Under the pieces are notes generated by a model. It saw nothing but the letters and a program-made list of their open reading frames with translations. It was not told the origin of the DNA and made no database searches. Below are positions 44,637 to 53,540 of a DNA stretch of 64,000 bases, piece by piece. Numbering within the stretch: the first letter of the stretch is position 1; every line of letters begins with the position of its first letter. Origin of the DNA: Brevibacterium sediminis. GTDB lineage: Bacteria > Actinomycetota > Actinomycetes > Actinomycetales > Brevibacteriaceae. The DNA lies in the NCBI RefSeq assembly GCF_013623905.1, contig NZ_JABKDD010000006.1, positions 166,514-230,513 of the forward strand. Direction: 5' to 3'. The position numbers were made by a program, and so were the translations under genes.

Positions 44637-46972
44637 TGCCTCGCGAGCTCGAGCTCGACATCACGGGCATGACCTGCGCGTCGTGCTCGGCGCGGATCGA
44701 GAAGAAGCTCACCCGCCTCGACGGGGTCACGGCGGAGGTCAACCTGCCGCTGGAGACCGCGCATGTGGTCATCGACTCCGAACTCAGCGACGACGACATC
44801 ACCGACGCCGTCGAGAAGGCCGGCTACGGTGCCACGGTGCGCAGCCCCGGCGCGGGCGGTGCCGGTCCGGAGATCGTCGACTACGATCCCCGCCACCTGC
44901 GGCCGCGCTTCGCAGGCGCCCTCATCCTGGCCGTGCCGATCGTCGCGATCTCGATGGTCATGAGCTGGCACTTCACCGGGTGGCAGTGGATCGTCGCGAT
45001 CCTCGCCCTGCCGGTCGTCACCTGGGGCGCGTGGCCGTTCCACTCGGCGGCGTACAAGGCTGCCCGCGGTGGATCGACGACCATGGACACCCTGGTCAGC
45101 GTCGGCATCACCGTCGCGAGCCTGTACTCGTACTTCACGCTGGGCCGGGCCGTCGCCGACGGTCACGGCTGGGCGATTCCCGCCGAGTACCACGTGTGGT
45201 TCGAGGCGGCCGCGGCGATCACGGTGTTCCTGCTCATCGGCAAGCTCACCGAGGACCGGGCGAAGAGCCGGGCGACGGCAGCGCTCAAGGCGCTGCTCGA
45301 CCTCGGCGCGAAGTCCGCGACCGTGCTGCGGGAGGGTGCCGCCGCGGACAGTGGGGCCGCTTCGGGCGGGGCTGCTGCGAATGGCGGCCGTGTCGAAGTG
45401 CAGGTGCCGATCGATGAGCTGACCGTCGACGATGTCTTCCTCGTCCGCCCCGGCGAGAAGATCGCCACCGACGGCGAGGTGCTGACCGGTCATTCGGCCA
45501 TCGACGAGGCGATGCTCACCGGCGAATCCGTGCCGGTCGAGGTCGGCCCCGGAGATTCCGTCACCGGCGCCACGATCAACACCTCCGGTGCGCTCGAGGT
45601 CCGTGCCACCCGAGTGGGTGCGGACACGACGCTGGCGGCCATGGCCGATCTCGTCTCTCGTGCGCAGAACGGCAAACCTGCCGTGCAGCGGCTGGCCGAT
45701 CGGATCTCGTCGGTGTTCGTGCCGATCGTCTTCGGCATCGCCATCCTCACCCTGCTCATCTGGGGCTTCGTCACCGGTGAGTGGGCGGCGGGGCTGCATG
45801 CGGCGCTCACCGTGCTCATCATCGCCTGCCCCTGTGCCCTGGGTCTGGCCACGCCGACGGCTCTCGCGGTCTCGTCTGGACGCGGATCCCAACTGGGCAT
45901 CCTCGTCTCCGGGCCCGAGGCGCTGGAGTCGACGCGGTCGATCGATACGGTCGTCCTCGACAAGACCGGCACCCTGACCACCGGCGTGATGCGCCTGACC
46001 GGAACCGAGCTCTCGCCCGCGGACTTCGATGTCCTGGCCCGATTGGAATCGCGCAGCGAACATCCGATCGCCCGCGCCATCGTCGACGCCGCGCCCGAGA
46101 TCGTCGGGACGGGTTCAGCGGGAGCCGCCGCGACCGAGTCTGTCTCGACCGGGGCTGCCTCGACTGAGCCGGATTCAATGGGATCGGCCGAGGATTCGGC
46201 CAGGGCCGCCTCGGCGAGGTCGGTCGAAACCGCGACCGGGTCATCGGTCACGGAGTTCGAGAACATCGCCGGCGGCGGACTGCGGGCCACGATCGACGGC
46301 GCCGAGGTGCTCGCCGGTCGCCCTGATCTGCTCCGGGAACGCGGAATCGCGGTCGACTACCCGACCGATTCGATTCCGCGTGGGGCCACGATCGTCGCAC
46401 TGGCGATCGACGGTCAGTTCCGCGGGTTGAGCTTCGTCTCCGATGAAGCCAAACCGACGGCCAAGGCGGCGATCGACGAACTGCATTCGCTGGGACTGAG
46501 CACCGTGCTCCTGACCGGGGACAATGCTCAAGCCGCCGAGGTGGTCGCCGAGGCTCTCGGGATCACCGAGGTCCGCGCGGATGTCCGCCCGGAAGGCAAG
46601 GTCTCCGTGGTCAGCGAACTGCAGGGGCAGGGCCGGGCCGTGGCCATGGTGGGCGACGGGGTCAACGACGCCGCCGCACTGGCCGGTGCCGATCTCGGCA
46701 TCGCGATGGGGTCGGGCACGGATGCGGCGATGGCGGCTTCGGATGTCACCATGGTCAAGTCCGATCCACAGCAGATCCCGCAGGCGATCCGCCTCTCGCG
46801 CCGAACCTTGGGGCTCATCAAGGGCAACCTGTTCTGGGCCTTCGCCTACAACACGGCAGCGATCCCGATCGCGGCGTTCGGTCTGCTCGACCCGATGATC
46901 GCCGGTGCAGCGATGGCGTTCTCGTCGGTGTTCGTCATCCTCAACAGCCTCCGCCTGCTGCGCTTCAGGTAA
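44636..46972 (+). CDS. copA: Copper-exporting P1B-type ATPase CopA
   Basis: 778 residues. One N-terminal HMA domain (GMTCASC, Cys14 and Cys17), eight membrane helices with the CPC metal site in [16 protein letters not shown], the A-domain [10 protein letters not shown], phosphorylation motif [19 protein letters not shown] and [17 protein letters not shown]. It pumps Cu(I) out using ATP. Two low-complexity insertions are unusual: a Gly/Ala run in the A-domain (about 45331-45400) and a ~47-residue Ala/Ser/Thr/Glu run after the HP motif in the nucleotide-binding domain (46111-46250). Confidence 0.95.
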   Translation: MPRELELDITGMTCASCSARIEKKLTRLDGVTAEVNLPLETAHVVIDSELSDDDITDAVEKAGYGATVRSPGAGGAGPEIVDYDPRHLRPRFAGALILAVPIVAISMVMSWHFTGWQWIVAILALPVVTWGAWPFHSAAYKAARGGSTTMDTLVSVGITVASLYSYFTLGRAVADGHGWAIPAEYHVWFEAAAAITVFLLIGKLTEDRAKSRATAALKALLDLGAKSATVLREGAAADSGAASGGAAANGGRVEVQVPIDELTVDDVFLVRPGEKIATDGEVLTGHSAIDEAMLTGESVPVEVGPGDSVTGATINTSGALEVRATRVGADTTLAAMADLVSRAQNGKPAVQRLADRISSVFVPIVFGIAILTLLIWGFVTGEWAAGLHAALTVLIIACPCALGLATPTALAVSSGRGSQLGILVSGPEALESTRSIDTVVLDKTGTLTTGVMRLTGTELSPADFDVLARLESRSEHPIARAIVDAAPEIVGTGSAGAAATESVSTGAASTEPDSMGSAEDSARAASARSVETATGSSVTEFENIAGGGLRATIDGAEVLAGRPDLLRERGIAVDYPTDSIPRGATIVALAIDGQFRGLSFVSDEAKPTAKAAIDELHSLGLSTVLLTGDNAQAAEVVAEALGITEVRADVRPEGKVSVVSELQGQGRAVAMVGDGVNDAAALAGADLGIAMGSGTDAAMAASDVTMVKSDPQQIPQAIRLSRRTLGLIKGNLFWAFAYNTAAIPIAAFGLLDPMIAGAAMAFSSVFVILNSLRLLRFR

Positions 46973-47074
46973 GCGCGGCGGGGCCCTCCGGCGACGGAGC
47001 TGCGGCGGGCACACGTCGGCCGCACAGCGGTAACCGACAAGCTGCCTCTTCCCGGACTGCGAGCATCCCCCACT

Positions 47075-47120
47075 GAAAGCGCCATAACACCCTGCAGGAG
47101 CAGGGCGTTATGGCGCTTTC
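47075..47120. terminator. Strong bidirectional hairpin after copA
   Basis: GAAAGCGCCATAACACCCTG (47075-47094) pairs with CAGGGCGTTATGGCGCTTTC (47101-47120), with one unpaired position, around CAGGAG. It lies between copA and a convergent small gene. Confidence 0.9.
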
Positions 47121-47253
47121 GGTGTCTGATGCCTCAGCAGCTGTAGGAAGTGACAGTCACGCGAGGTGGTGCCGCGAGAGGGAAGTCGATGCCGGCGCCG
47201 CAGTGAACGTCTCAGCGGAGGGCCGGCGAGTCTCAGCGCAGGACTGGGGCGTC

Positions 47254-47544
47254 TTACCGCATGACCGGGTAGGACTGGTTCTGGTTCTGCGTATCCTTGC
47301 GCATCACCCAGTTGAGGTAGCTCGTGAAGCCCGACACCAGCACAAATGCGGCTCCGGCGTAGATGAACGCGTAGCCGAAGGCGCGGCCGTCCTGCCAAGC
47401 TCGAGTGACGATGATCGCGAGGACGAGAGTGACGATTCCGCAGACGGCGCCGACTTTGATCGCGTCCTTGTAGGACACCGTGCTGGTGGGCTTGCCGCCT
47501 GTGGACTTCTTCTTCGGGGTGTTCGTGGGCGCCATGCCGCTCAT
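47254..47544 (-). CDS. Small two-helix membrane protein of unknown function
   Basis: 96 residues from ATG 47544 (MSGMAPTNT); ATG 47535 is equally possible. A Lys/Thr/Ser-rich N-terminus is followed by two membrane segments (VGAVCGIVTLVLAIIVT and FGYAFIYAGAAFVLVSGF) and a short polar tail ending in NQNQSYPVMR. Both ends are predicted on the same side. Not recognised. Confidence 0.7.
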   Translation of the reverse strand: MSGMAPTNTPKKKSTGGKPTSTVSYKDAIKVGAVCGIVTLVLAIIVTRAWQDGRAFGYAFIYAGAAFVLVSGFTSYLNWVMRKDTQNQNQSYPVMR

Positions 47545-47758
47545 TCTACCGGTCCGACCTGAGAGCAGTCCCATCCTGTGGGCGAGATCAAATCTCGGTC
47601 GACCCCAACTGGAACTTCGATTCCACCGGCACCGAGGTGGGCCCCGCCGACCGTCCATCCCAAGCACCGAGGCGGCCACAAGACGCCTTGAGACCACCGG
47701 ACGACACGACGGCAGGTGGATCCGACGACGGCGCTGAGCCCTCTGCGCCGATGATCAG

Positions 47759-48565
47759 GTGGACTACAGGCTCGGAACAGGCAAAAATGAGGATGTGCCC
47801 CTCACTGTCAGACGCGCCTCCGGGGAGGAGCTGCGCTCATTTCACTCCAGCCAGGCCCCGCCTGGCTGTGAATCATGCGCGGACACCACTGCACCGACGA
47901 CCACCGCCGCAGGCGTCGCAGCCGTCGCAGCCGTCGGCCCCGGCCCCCTCGATATTCCCCACTCGGCATCCCCCCGTCGCACACTCCGCACCTTCACCGC
48001 ACTCCTCCTCGCGGCAATCATGACTCTCACTGTCACAGCCTGCGGCCCCGATCGCGGCCTCAAGGTCTCCCCCGAGGGCAACCCCTCCCCCTCTCTCTTC
48101 GCCCCCAACACCGAGGCAGCCGGCCAGGCGAACGAACCGTTCTCGCTCGACGAGGTCCGCAAGGCCATCGAATCGTCCTCGGGAATCGCCGTCACCGGCA
48201 GCGCCACGGAGACCGCCAAGGTCGTCGCCGACTGCAAGGACTGCCTGAAGTTCGCGTCGCCGTTCCTCAGCGGCAAACAGAAGTTCCAGCTGGTCACGGT
48301 GGCCAACCCCAAACAGCGGAATGAGATCATCGCCGGCGCTGTCATCAGCGAACAGAAGGGCGAGCCCCGCCTCGAGCTCATCGCCACGGGCAATCAGCTC
48401 AAGGTCAGTCCCGGCAGAAATGGGACACTGGTGGTGCAGGAGGCCATGTTCGCTGACGGGGACAAAGCATGCTGCCCCTCCGGCTGGTCGGTGCAGGTGT
48501 TCCGCCTGCACGACGGTAGGTTTGAACCAGGTCAACGCTTCACGCGGCTTAATGGAGAAACGTAA
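47759..48565 (+). CDS. Lipoprotein cotranscribed with a two-component system
   Basis: 268 residues as drawn, but the start is uncertain: the signal peptide (RTFTALLLAAIMTLTVTAC, lipobox TVTAC) begins only after ~75 residues, so a start nearer 47930 is likely. The mature part (~175 residues) contains a paired-cysteine segment VADCKDCLKFASPFLSGKQK and a second pair, KACCPSG. It probably folds outside the membrane. Its stop overlaps the response-regulator start by one base, so it may act as an accessory sensor or target. Confidence 0.7.
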   Translation: MDYRLGTGKNEDVPLTVRRASGEELRSFHSSQAPPGCESCADTTAPTTTAAGVAAVAAVGPGPLDIPHSASPRRTLRTFTALLLAAIMTLTVTACGPDRGLKVSPEGNPSPSLFAPNTEAAGQANEPFSLDEVRKAIESSSGIAVTGSATETAKVVADCKDCLKFASPFLSGKQKFQLVTVANPKQRNEIIAGAVISEQKGEPRLELIATGNQLKVSPGRNGTLVVQEAMFADGDKACCPSGWSVQVFRLHDGRFEPGQRFTRLNGET

Positions 48566-49530
48566 TGCACATAGTTCTGGTCGAGGATGACGAGGTCATC
48601 CGCGAAACGACGCAGATCGGACTCGAACGCTTCGATTACACGGTCTCGGCCTTTGCCGACGGCCGCGAGGGCTACGAGTTCGTCTCCGCCAACGGCGCCG
48701 ACGTCCTGCTTCTGGATCTCATGCTGCCGACGATGAACGGCGCGTCCATCTGCCGTGCCGTGCGCGAGCGTTCGACGATCCCGATCATCATCATCTCCGC
48801 CCGTTCCGATGCCATCGACATCGTCCAGGCGCTCGAGGCCGGAGCCGACGACTACCTCACCAAACCCTTCGACATGCAGGTGCTCAACGCCCGCATCCGC
48901 GCGGTCGTTCGTCGATTCATCACCACCGGCACCGACCGGTTCGGCTATTCCCCCGCCCCCGAGGCGGATGAGCATCACGAAACCGTCATCGGTCCCGGCG
49001 GCATGGTCACCGGCGACGGCATCCCCGAGGTCCTCGGCGCCAGCCCCGGAATGGACACCCGGGATCGGCTGCGAGCGCAGCTCGAATCCGATGACACCTA
49101 CCTCGGTGCCGGTGGGAAATTCACCACCGCCCCCGAGACGGATGACGACGAAGAGGCGATCGGCGGCACCGGGGTTCCACCCCGCCCGAGCGGCACGCCC
49201 ACTGTGGCCCAGGAACCGTCCGGCTCCGACGGCGGGCTGGGTCCGTTCCGCACACGACTGGGATCCCTCGTCCTCGACACCGGCCGGCTGACCGTCGAGG
49301 TCGACGGAGAGGAAGTCCACCTCACCCCGACCGAGCTGCGCGTCCTCCTGCTGCTGACCGAGCAGCCCGAACATGTGTACTCCCGGGAGAAGATCGCGTT
49401 CACGGTGTGGGGATACGAATGGGCCGGTGACTCCCGCGTCGTCGACGTTCACATCCAGCGCCTGCGGAAGAAGATCGGGGCGAACATGATCGAAACCGTT
49501 CGCGGATTCGGTTACCGCTTCGCAGGCTGA
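48565..49530 (+). CDS. OmpR-family response regulator with an unusually long linker
   Basis: 321 residues against ~230 for the family. Receiver domain 1-118 with phosphoacceptor Asp51 and Lys100 (YLTKPFDM). Residues ~120-228 are a disordered Gly/Pro/Asp/Glu-rich linker. The winged helix-turn-helix follows (~230-320: LTPTELRVLLLLTEQPEHVY, VVDVHIQRLRKKIG, TVRGFGYRFAG). The start overlaps the lipoprotein stop, and the kinase begins 4 bases after its own stop. Confidence 0.93.
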   Translation: MHIVLVEDDEVIRETTQIGLERFDYTVSAFADGREGYEFVSANGADVLLLDLMLPTMNGASICRAVRERSTIPIIIISARSDAIDIVQALEAGADDYLTKPFDMQVLNARIRAVVRRFITTGTDRFGYSPAPEADEHHETVIGPGGMVTGDGIPEVLGASPGMDTRDRLRAQLESDDTYLGAGGKFTTAPETDDDEEAIGGTGVPPRPSGTPTVAQEPSGSDGGLGPFRTRLGSLVLDTGRLTVEVDGEEVHLTPTELRVLLLLTEQPEHVYSREKIAFTVWGYEWAGDSRVVDVHIQRLRKKIGANMIETVRGFGYRFAG

Positions 49531-49534
49531 TCGC

Positions 49535-50821
49535 ATGTCGCTGCGCTGGAAGATCTCTCTGCTCATCGTCGCCTCGGTGATCATCGCCGTGCTGTCGTGC
49601 TCGATCGTGTTGCGCCAATCCGCCGCACGAGCCGAGGACGACCGGATGCGTTCGACCGTGACGGAGCAGCTGACGAATGCGACGGCCATCTTCTCCGAAA
49701 CCGGAGTGCTCACCCTCAATGCCCGCATCGACGATCCGGAGCTGCCCAAGGAAGCGCGCAAGTCCGCGCTCAAGGGCCAGAGTGTGACGATCCGGTCCGA
49801 GGTCGACGGTGAGGAGATCGTGTGGGCCGCCGCCCCGATCGAGGTCGGTTCGCACACCCAGGTGATCTCCGTGCGCGCCTCGACGAAGGACAGCCAAGAG
49901 CTCATCGGCCGCATCGACCAAGCACTGCTGGTGGGCATGATCGGCTCCGCCCTCGTTGTCGGCGGTGTGGGATCGATCGTCGCCGGCCGCATCTCCCGCA
50001 GGCTCACCCTCGGCGCTCAGGCTGCCAGGAAGATCGCCGCCGGGGACACGACGACGCGCATCGCCGATGTCATCGACGAATCCGATCAGGAGGTGTGGGC
50101 CTTCGCCACTGCCGTCGATACCGCGGTAGCCCGACTGACCGAACGCATCGACTCCGAGCAGCGCTTCACCGCCGACCTTGCGCACGAGATGCGCACCCCG
50201 CTGACCGGTCTGGTCAACGCCGCCAACCTACTCGAAGAGGATTCCCGCCCGGCCGAACTCGTCAAGGACCGGGTCGTGCGCATGCAGGTCCTCGTCGAAG
50301 ATCTCCTCGAGGTCTCCCGCCTCGACGCCGGCCGCGCCAACCCGGAGTTCACCCGCGTCGACGTCGATCAGGCGATCCGGTCCCTGCTGGGCACGATGGA
50401 AGCCTCGGGTGCCCTCGCCGGTCATCAGATCGACACCCATCTGGCGGCGCTGAATTCGACGCTGGTCACCGATGTCCGCCGTTTCGAGCGCATCGTCTCG
50501 AACCTGCTCGTCAATGCGATCAAACACGGTGGAGATCCCATCCGCCTGGAGACGAGCACGCGCAGCATCGTCGTCACCGACTCCGGCTCCGGCTATCCAC
50601 CGGACATCGTCAACACCGGCCCGACCCGTTTCGTCTCCGCCGGCGGCGGCGGAATGGGCCTCGGTCTCGTCATCGCTCAGGGGCAGGCTCGGCTGCTCGG
50701 CATCACGCTGATCTTCAGTAACGACCCCGTAACGGGAGGCGCGCGAACCGAGGTGATCTTCCCTGACGAGGAGGCCCAGGATCGCGCGCTCCGGGAGTAC
50801 ATCGAGAGCCGATCCGAATGA
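49535..50821 (+). CDS. Sensor histidine kinase of the linked two-component system
   Basis: 428 residues. Membrane helices at about 7-27 and 132-152 bound a ~100-residue extracytoplasmic sensor. HAMP about 153-205. HisKA with His217 (FTADLAHEMRTPLTGLVNAA). The ATPase domain has NLLVNAIKHGGDP, DSGSGYPPDI and GGGMGLGLVIAQ. The downstream VanY-like peptidase gene, on the same strand after 226 bases, suggests control of cell-wall processes. Confidence 0.93.
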   Translation: MSLRWKISLLIVASVIIAVLSCSIVLRQSAARAEDDRMRSTVTEQLTNATAIFSETGVLTLNARIDDPELPKEARKSALKGQSVTIRSEVDGEEIVWAAAPIEVGSHTQVISVRASTKDSQELIGRIDQALLVGMIGSALVVGGVGSIVAGRISRRLTLGAQAARKIAAGDTTTRIADVIDESDQEVWAFATAVDTAVARLTERIDSEQRFTADLAHEMRTPLTGLVNAANLLEEDSRPAELVKDRVVRMQVLVEDLLEVSRLDAGRANPEFTRVDVDQAIRSLLGTMEASGALAGHQIDTHLAALNSTLVTDVRRFERIVSNLLVNAIKHGGDPIRLETSTRSIVVTDSGSGYPPDIVNTGPTRFVSAGGGGMGLGLVIAQGQARLLGITLIFSNDPVTGGARTEVIFPDEEAQDRALREYIESRSE

Positions 50822-51047
50822 TTTCGCCGAGGCGGCCCCTCAACTCCATTCAGGGCGCTGACCTGGTCTGTTGCCCGGATTCCGAGGTTTCGCTGGACCC
50901 AGCCTGGACAACGGCTGACCGACCGCGAGTGCGACTCGTCACCAAAATATGACAGGTTCTATATATTCCCGTTACACTTTTGTGATGTTGTATTGAAGTC
51001 GTCGAAACCTCGGCGGTCTTCGACGAGTCACAGTCACACGGAGAGTT

Positions 51048-52121
51048 ATGTCAGAGTCATCATCGACCACAGAACCAACGGTGCGTCGACGGGATCTGCA
51101 CAGGCGTCGCTCATCGTCCCCGTTCTCACGCGCACGCACCTCGTCGCGCAGCACCGGGGCACCGACCGCGCCTGCATCCACTGACTCTTCTGCCGAGTCC
51201 CTGTCGCCCAGGCGCGCAGCAATGGCCGACGAGGCGCGGGCCGCTCAGGCGTCTCCGCGTCGTGCCGCAATGGCGCGTGAAGCAGCCGCGGTCCCCACGA
51301 CCTTCGGCTCACCGTCTGGCTCGTCTTCGTCTGGCTCGTCTGCCCGTCGGGTCAGCGCGGGAGCCGCCGAGAGCCGCGGGTCCGATGGTGCGCTGCTCAA
51401 GTCCGTGCGCAAGAAGAAAGTGCGGACCGTCTCGACTCTGGCAGCCGTTTCCGTGGCGGGTGCCGCCACTGCGGTGACCATGCTGGTCAACAACCTCAGC
51501 GGAGGTGCCGAGGTCAAGACCGACCCGACCGCTGCCGGTGAGCCCGCCGCCATCAATGCTGAGAAAGTCAACGCCGACGTCCCGGAAGTCAAGGGAAAGT
51601 CATCGATGGAGATCGGCGTGCCGAGCGCCAAGCAGAAGAAGGTCGAAGCCGCGTCCCGCGCTGTTGAGAAGAGCGCCCTGCCCGGCTGCGATGCGAAGCA
51701 GAACTTCGACCAGTCCGCCGGCAACGGCGAACTGCCCGACGAGTGGCTGTGCGACCTCGGCAAGGAAGACCACCGACTCCGCGCCGACGCCGCTGTCTCC
51801 TTCGCGAAGATGAATGCCGCGTACAAGAAGGACACCGGCAAGGAGCTCGAGATCACGGACTCCTACCGCGACATGGCCGGACAGCTCTCGGTCGCCGGCC
51901 GGAAGCCGGGGCTGGCCGCCAAGCCGGGCACCTCACTGCATGGTTGGGGAATCGCACTCGACCTCGGCGGCGGAGTCGCCAACAAGACCGGAGCCTGGAA
52001 CTGGCTCGTCGAGCACGGAGACGAATACGGCTGGGAGAACCCCGACTGGGCCAAGGCAAGCATGTACGAGCCGTGGCACTGGGAATACACTCCCGCCCGC
52101 GACTCGATTCCCGGCAAGTGA
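51048..52121 (+). CDS. Membrane-anchored VanY-type (M15B) D,D-carboxypeptidase-like protein
   Basis: 357 residues. A basic, Ser/Arg-rich ~120-residue cytoplasmic N-terminus, one membrane segment (about 126-147, VSTLAAVSVAGAATAVTMLV), a linker, and a C-terminal M15B domain. The Zn ligands and catalytic residues are visible as HGWGIALDLG (His and Asp), and WHWEY. SYRDMAGQLS matches the family SxRxxxxQ region. It would trim the terminal D-Ala of peptidoglycan stem peptides. Presence of this gene alone does not indicate vancomycin resistance. Confidence 0.87.
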   Translation: MSESSSTTEPTVRRRDLHRRRSSSPFSRARTSSRSTGAPTAPASTDSSAESLSPRRAAMADEARAAQASPRRAAMAREAAAVPTTFGSPSGSSSSGSSARRVSAGAAESRGSDGALLKSVRKKKVRTVSTLAAVSVAGAATAVTMLVNNLSGGAEVKTDPTAAGEPAAINAEKVNADVPEVKGKSSMEIGVPSAKQKKVEAASRAVEKSALPGCDAKQNFDQSAGNGELPDEWLCDLGKEDHRLRADAAVSFAKMNAAYKKDTGKELEITDSYRDMAGQLSVAGRKPGLAAKPGTSLHGWGIALDLGGGVANKTGAWNWLVEHGDEYGWENPDWAKASMYEPWHWEYTPARDSIPGK

Positions 52122-52125
52122 TCGA

Positions 52126-52743
52126 TCAGCGGCGCAAGGCTCGTCCGTAGCGCCGGCGGTAGATGATCTGAGCGAGCCGGACGAACGGTTCGCCGAGTCT
52201 CCAGATGCCCAGCCCCGCCCGCGAGACCGATCGCAGGACGAGGAAGACCCGGTCATCGGCGGTGCGGATGAGGATGAATGACTCCTCTCCGGTGATCGGA
52301 TGTCCCGGCTTCGTGCCATAGGTGAAGCCGCATCGGTCCTCCGCTTCGAAGACGTCGATGACTCGTGAGGGCTCAGGCAGGCGGAAGGGCCCGAGGCGCA
52401 CGCCGATCGTCGGCTCCTGCCCCGGCTCCACACGAGGCGGCCTACCAGGTCTCACTCCGTCCGCGCGAGCGTCGACATCGGCCGTCGACTCCGCTCCAGC
52501 CGCTCGACTGACCGTGTCCGCACTTCCGACGAGGACGTCGCCGACGTCCACCTCGATGTCGAAGCCGCTGCGGATCTTGACCTCCCAGTGCAGTAGCTCC
52601 TCGGCGCAGCGCTCGAACGTGTCTGTCCCGTGGCCGACGAAGTACGCGGATTCGAAGTGACGGTAGCCGTCGGGACGTTCCAGCCACCTCGGCGAGAGGG
52701 GATGCGTCAGCGTCTCCGGGCGCTCCTGTGATTGTTCGGCCAT
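52126..52743 (-). CDS. DUF1990 family protein
   Basis: 205 residues. Family features: DGYRHFESAYFVGHGTDTFE near the N-terminus and FTYGTKPGHPITGEESFILI in the C-terminal half. It has an inserted Ala/Asp/Pro-rich stretch (about 75-110). The fold is thought to be a small-molecule-binding beta barrel, but no function is established. It ends 4 bases from the convergent VanY-like gene. Confidence 0.82.
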   Translation of the reverse strand: MAEQSQERPETLTHPLSPRWLERPDGYRHFESAYFVGHGTDTFERCAEELLHWEVKIRSGFDIEVDVGDVLVGSADTVSRAAGAESTADVDARADGVRPGRPPRVEPGQEPTIGVRLGPFRLPEPSRVIDVFEAEDRCGFTYGTKPGHPITGEESFILIRTADDRVFLVLRSVSRAGLGIWRLGEPFVRLAQIIYRRRYGRALRR

Positions 52744-52933
52744 GCCTCCAACCTAACGGACTTGAACCGTCAACCGAACGGACTCGGACCGTCAGCCTAA
52801 CGGACCCGGACCGTGGGACTCACAGTCCGGACGGCTGTGCGGCGTCGACCGGACGGCCACGTATGATGCCAAGAACAGCGGACCTCAATCGAATGTCCGC
52901 TCAGCATCTGAGCCAGGATCAAAGGAGAACCAC

Positions 52934-53386
52934 GTGCGCACAATCAACGGCATCGACGAAATCGAATCGCTCATCGGCCAGGAGCTCGGCTCCTCCGAAT
53001 GGATGACGATGGATCAGGACGCCATCAACACCTTCGCCGATGTCACCGGCGACCACCAGTGGATCCACGTGGACGAAACGCGCGCGGCCGAAGGGCCCTA
53101 CGGTGCGACGATCGTCCACGGATTCTTCACCCTCTCGCTCATTCCGAAGTTCTCCACGGAGGTCTTCACGATCGAAGGCGTGTCGATCCGAGTCAACTAT
53201 GGCCTGAACAAGGTCCGCTTCCTCCAGCCCGTCCTCGTCGGCTCCCGACTGCGCGGAACCATCAGCGTCAAGGACGTCATCCGCGGAGAGAAGGGCACGC
53301 AAGTCATCCTCGAACACACGATCGAGATCGACGGCCAGGACCGCCCCGCCTGCGTCGCCGAGGTGGTCACCCTCCTCGTCGAGTGA
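52934..53386 (+). CDS. MaoC-like (R)-specific enoyl-CoA hydratase
   Basis: 150 residues from a GTG with an AAAGGAG site. Hot-dog fold with the catalytic pair in FADVTGDHQWIHVDETRAAE (Asp and His) and the following GPYGATIVHGFFTLSLIPKF, both diagnostic. It hydrates enoyl-CoA to (R)-3-hydroxyacyl-CoA. No other fatty-acid gene is adjacent, so the physiological chain length is unknown. Confidence 0.9.
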   Translation: MRTINGIDEIESLIGQELGSSEWMTMDQDAINTFADVTGDHQWIHVDETRAAEGPYGATIVHGFFTLSLIPKFSTEVFTIEGVSIRVNYGLNKVRFLQPVLVGSRLRGTISVKDVIRGEKGTQVILEHTIEIDGQDRPACVAEVVTLLVE

Positions 53387-53444
53387 GCGAGGCTCGGTGC
53401 CACAGGACGGTCGGCTCCACCGAGTGCTGGTCGTCTGACGGCAG

Positions 53445-53504
53445 GATAAGTGTGCGCAGATTGCCCATTTCCAGCTCGGAGTTGGCAATCTGCGCACATT
53501 TATC
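53445..53504. terminator. Long palindrome between convergent genes
   Basis: GATAAGTGTGCGCAGATTGCC (53445-53465) pairs with GGCAATCTGCGCACATTTATC (53484-53504) with one mismatch, around an 18-base loop. Likely a bidirectional terminator; the length and A/T-flanked ends also fit a single copy of another palindromic repeat family. Confidence 0.75.
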
Positions 53505-53540
53505 GCGCGGACATGGTCCGCCGCGGCAGGCAGCGTTGCC

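Noticed and set aside
51048..52121. Vancomycin-resistance cluster suggested by a kinase, regulator and VanY-like peptidase.
   Set aside because: No VanH, VanA/B-type ligase or VanX is present; M15B peptidases are common housekeeping enzymes.
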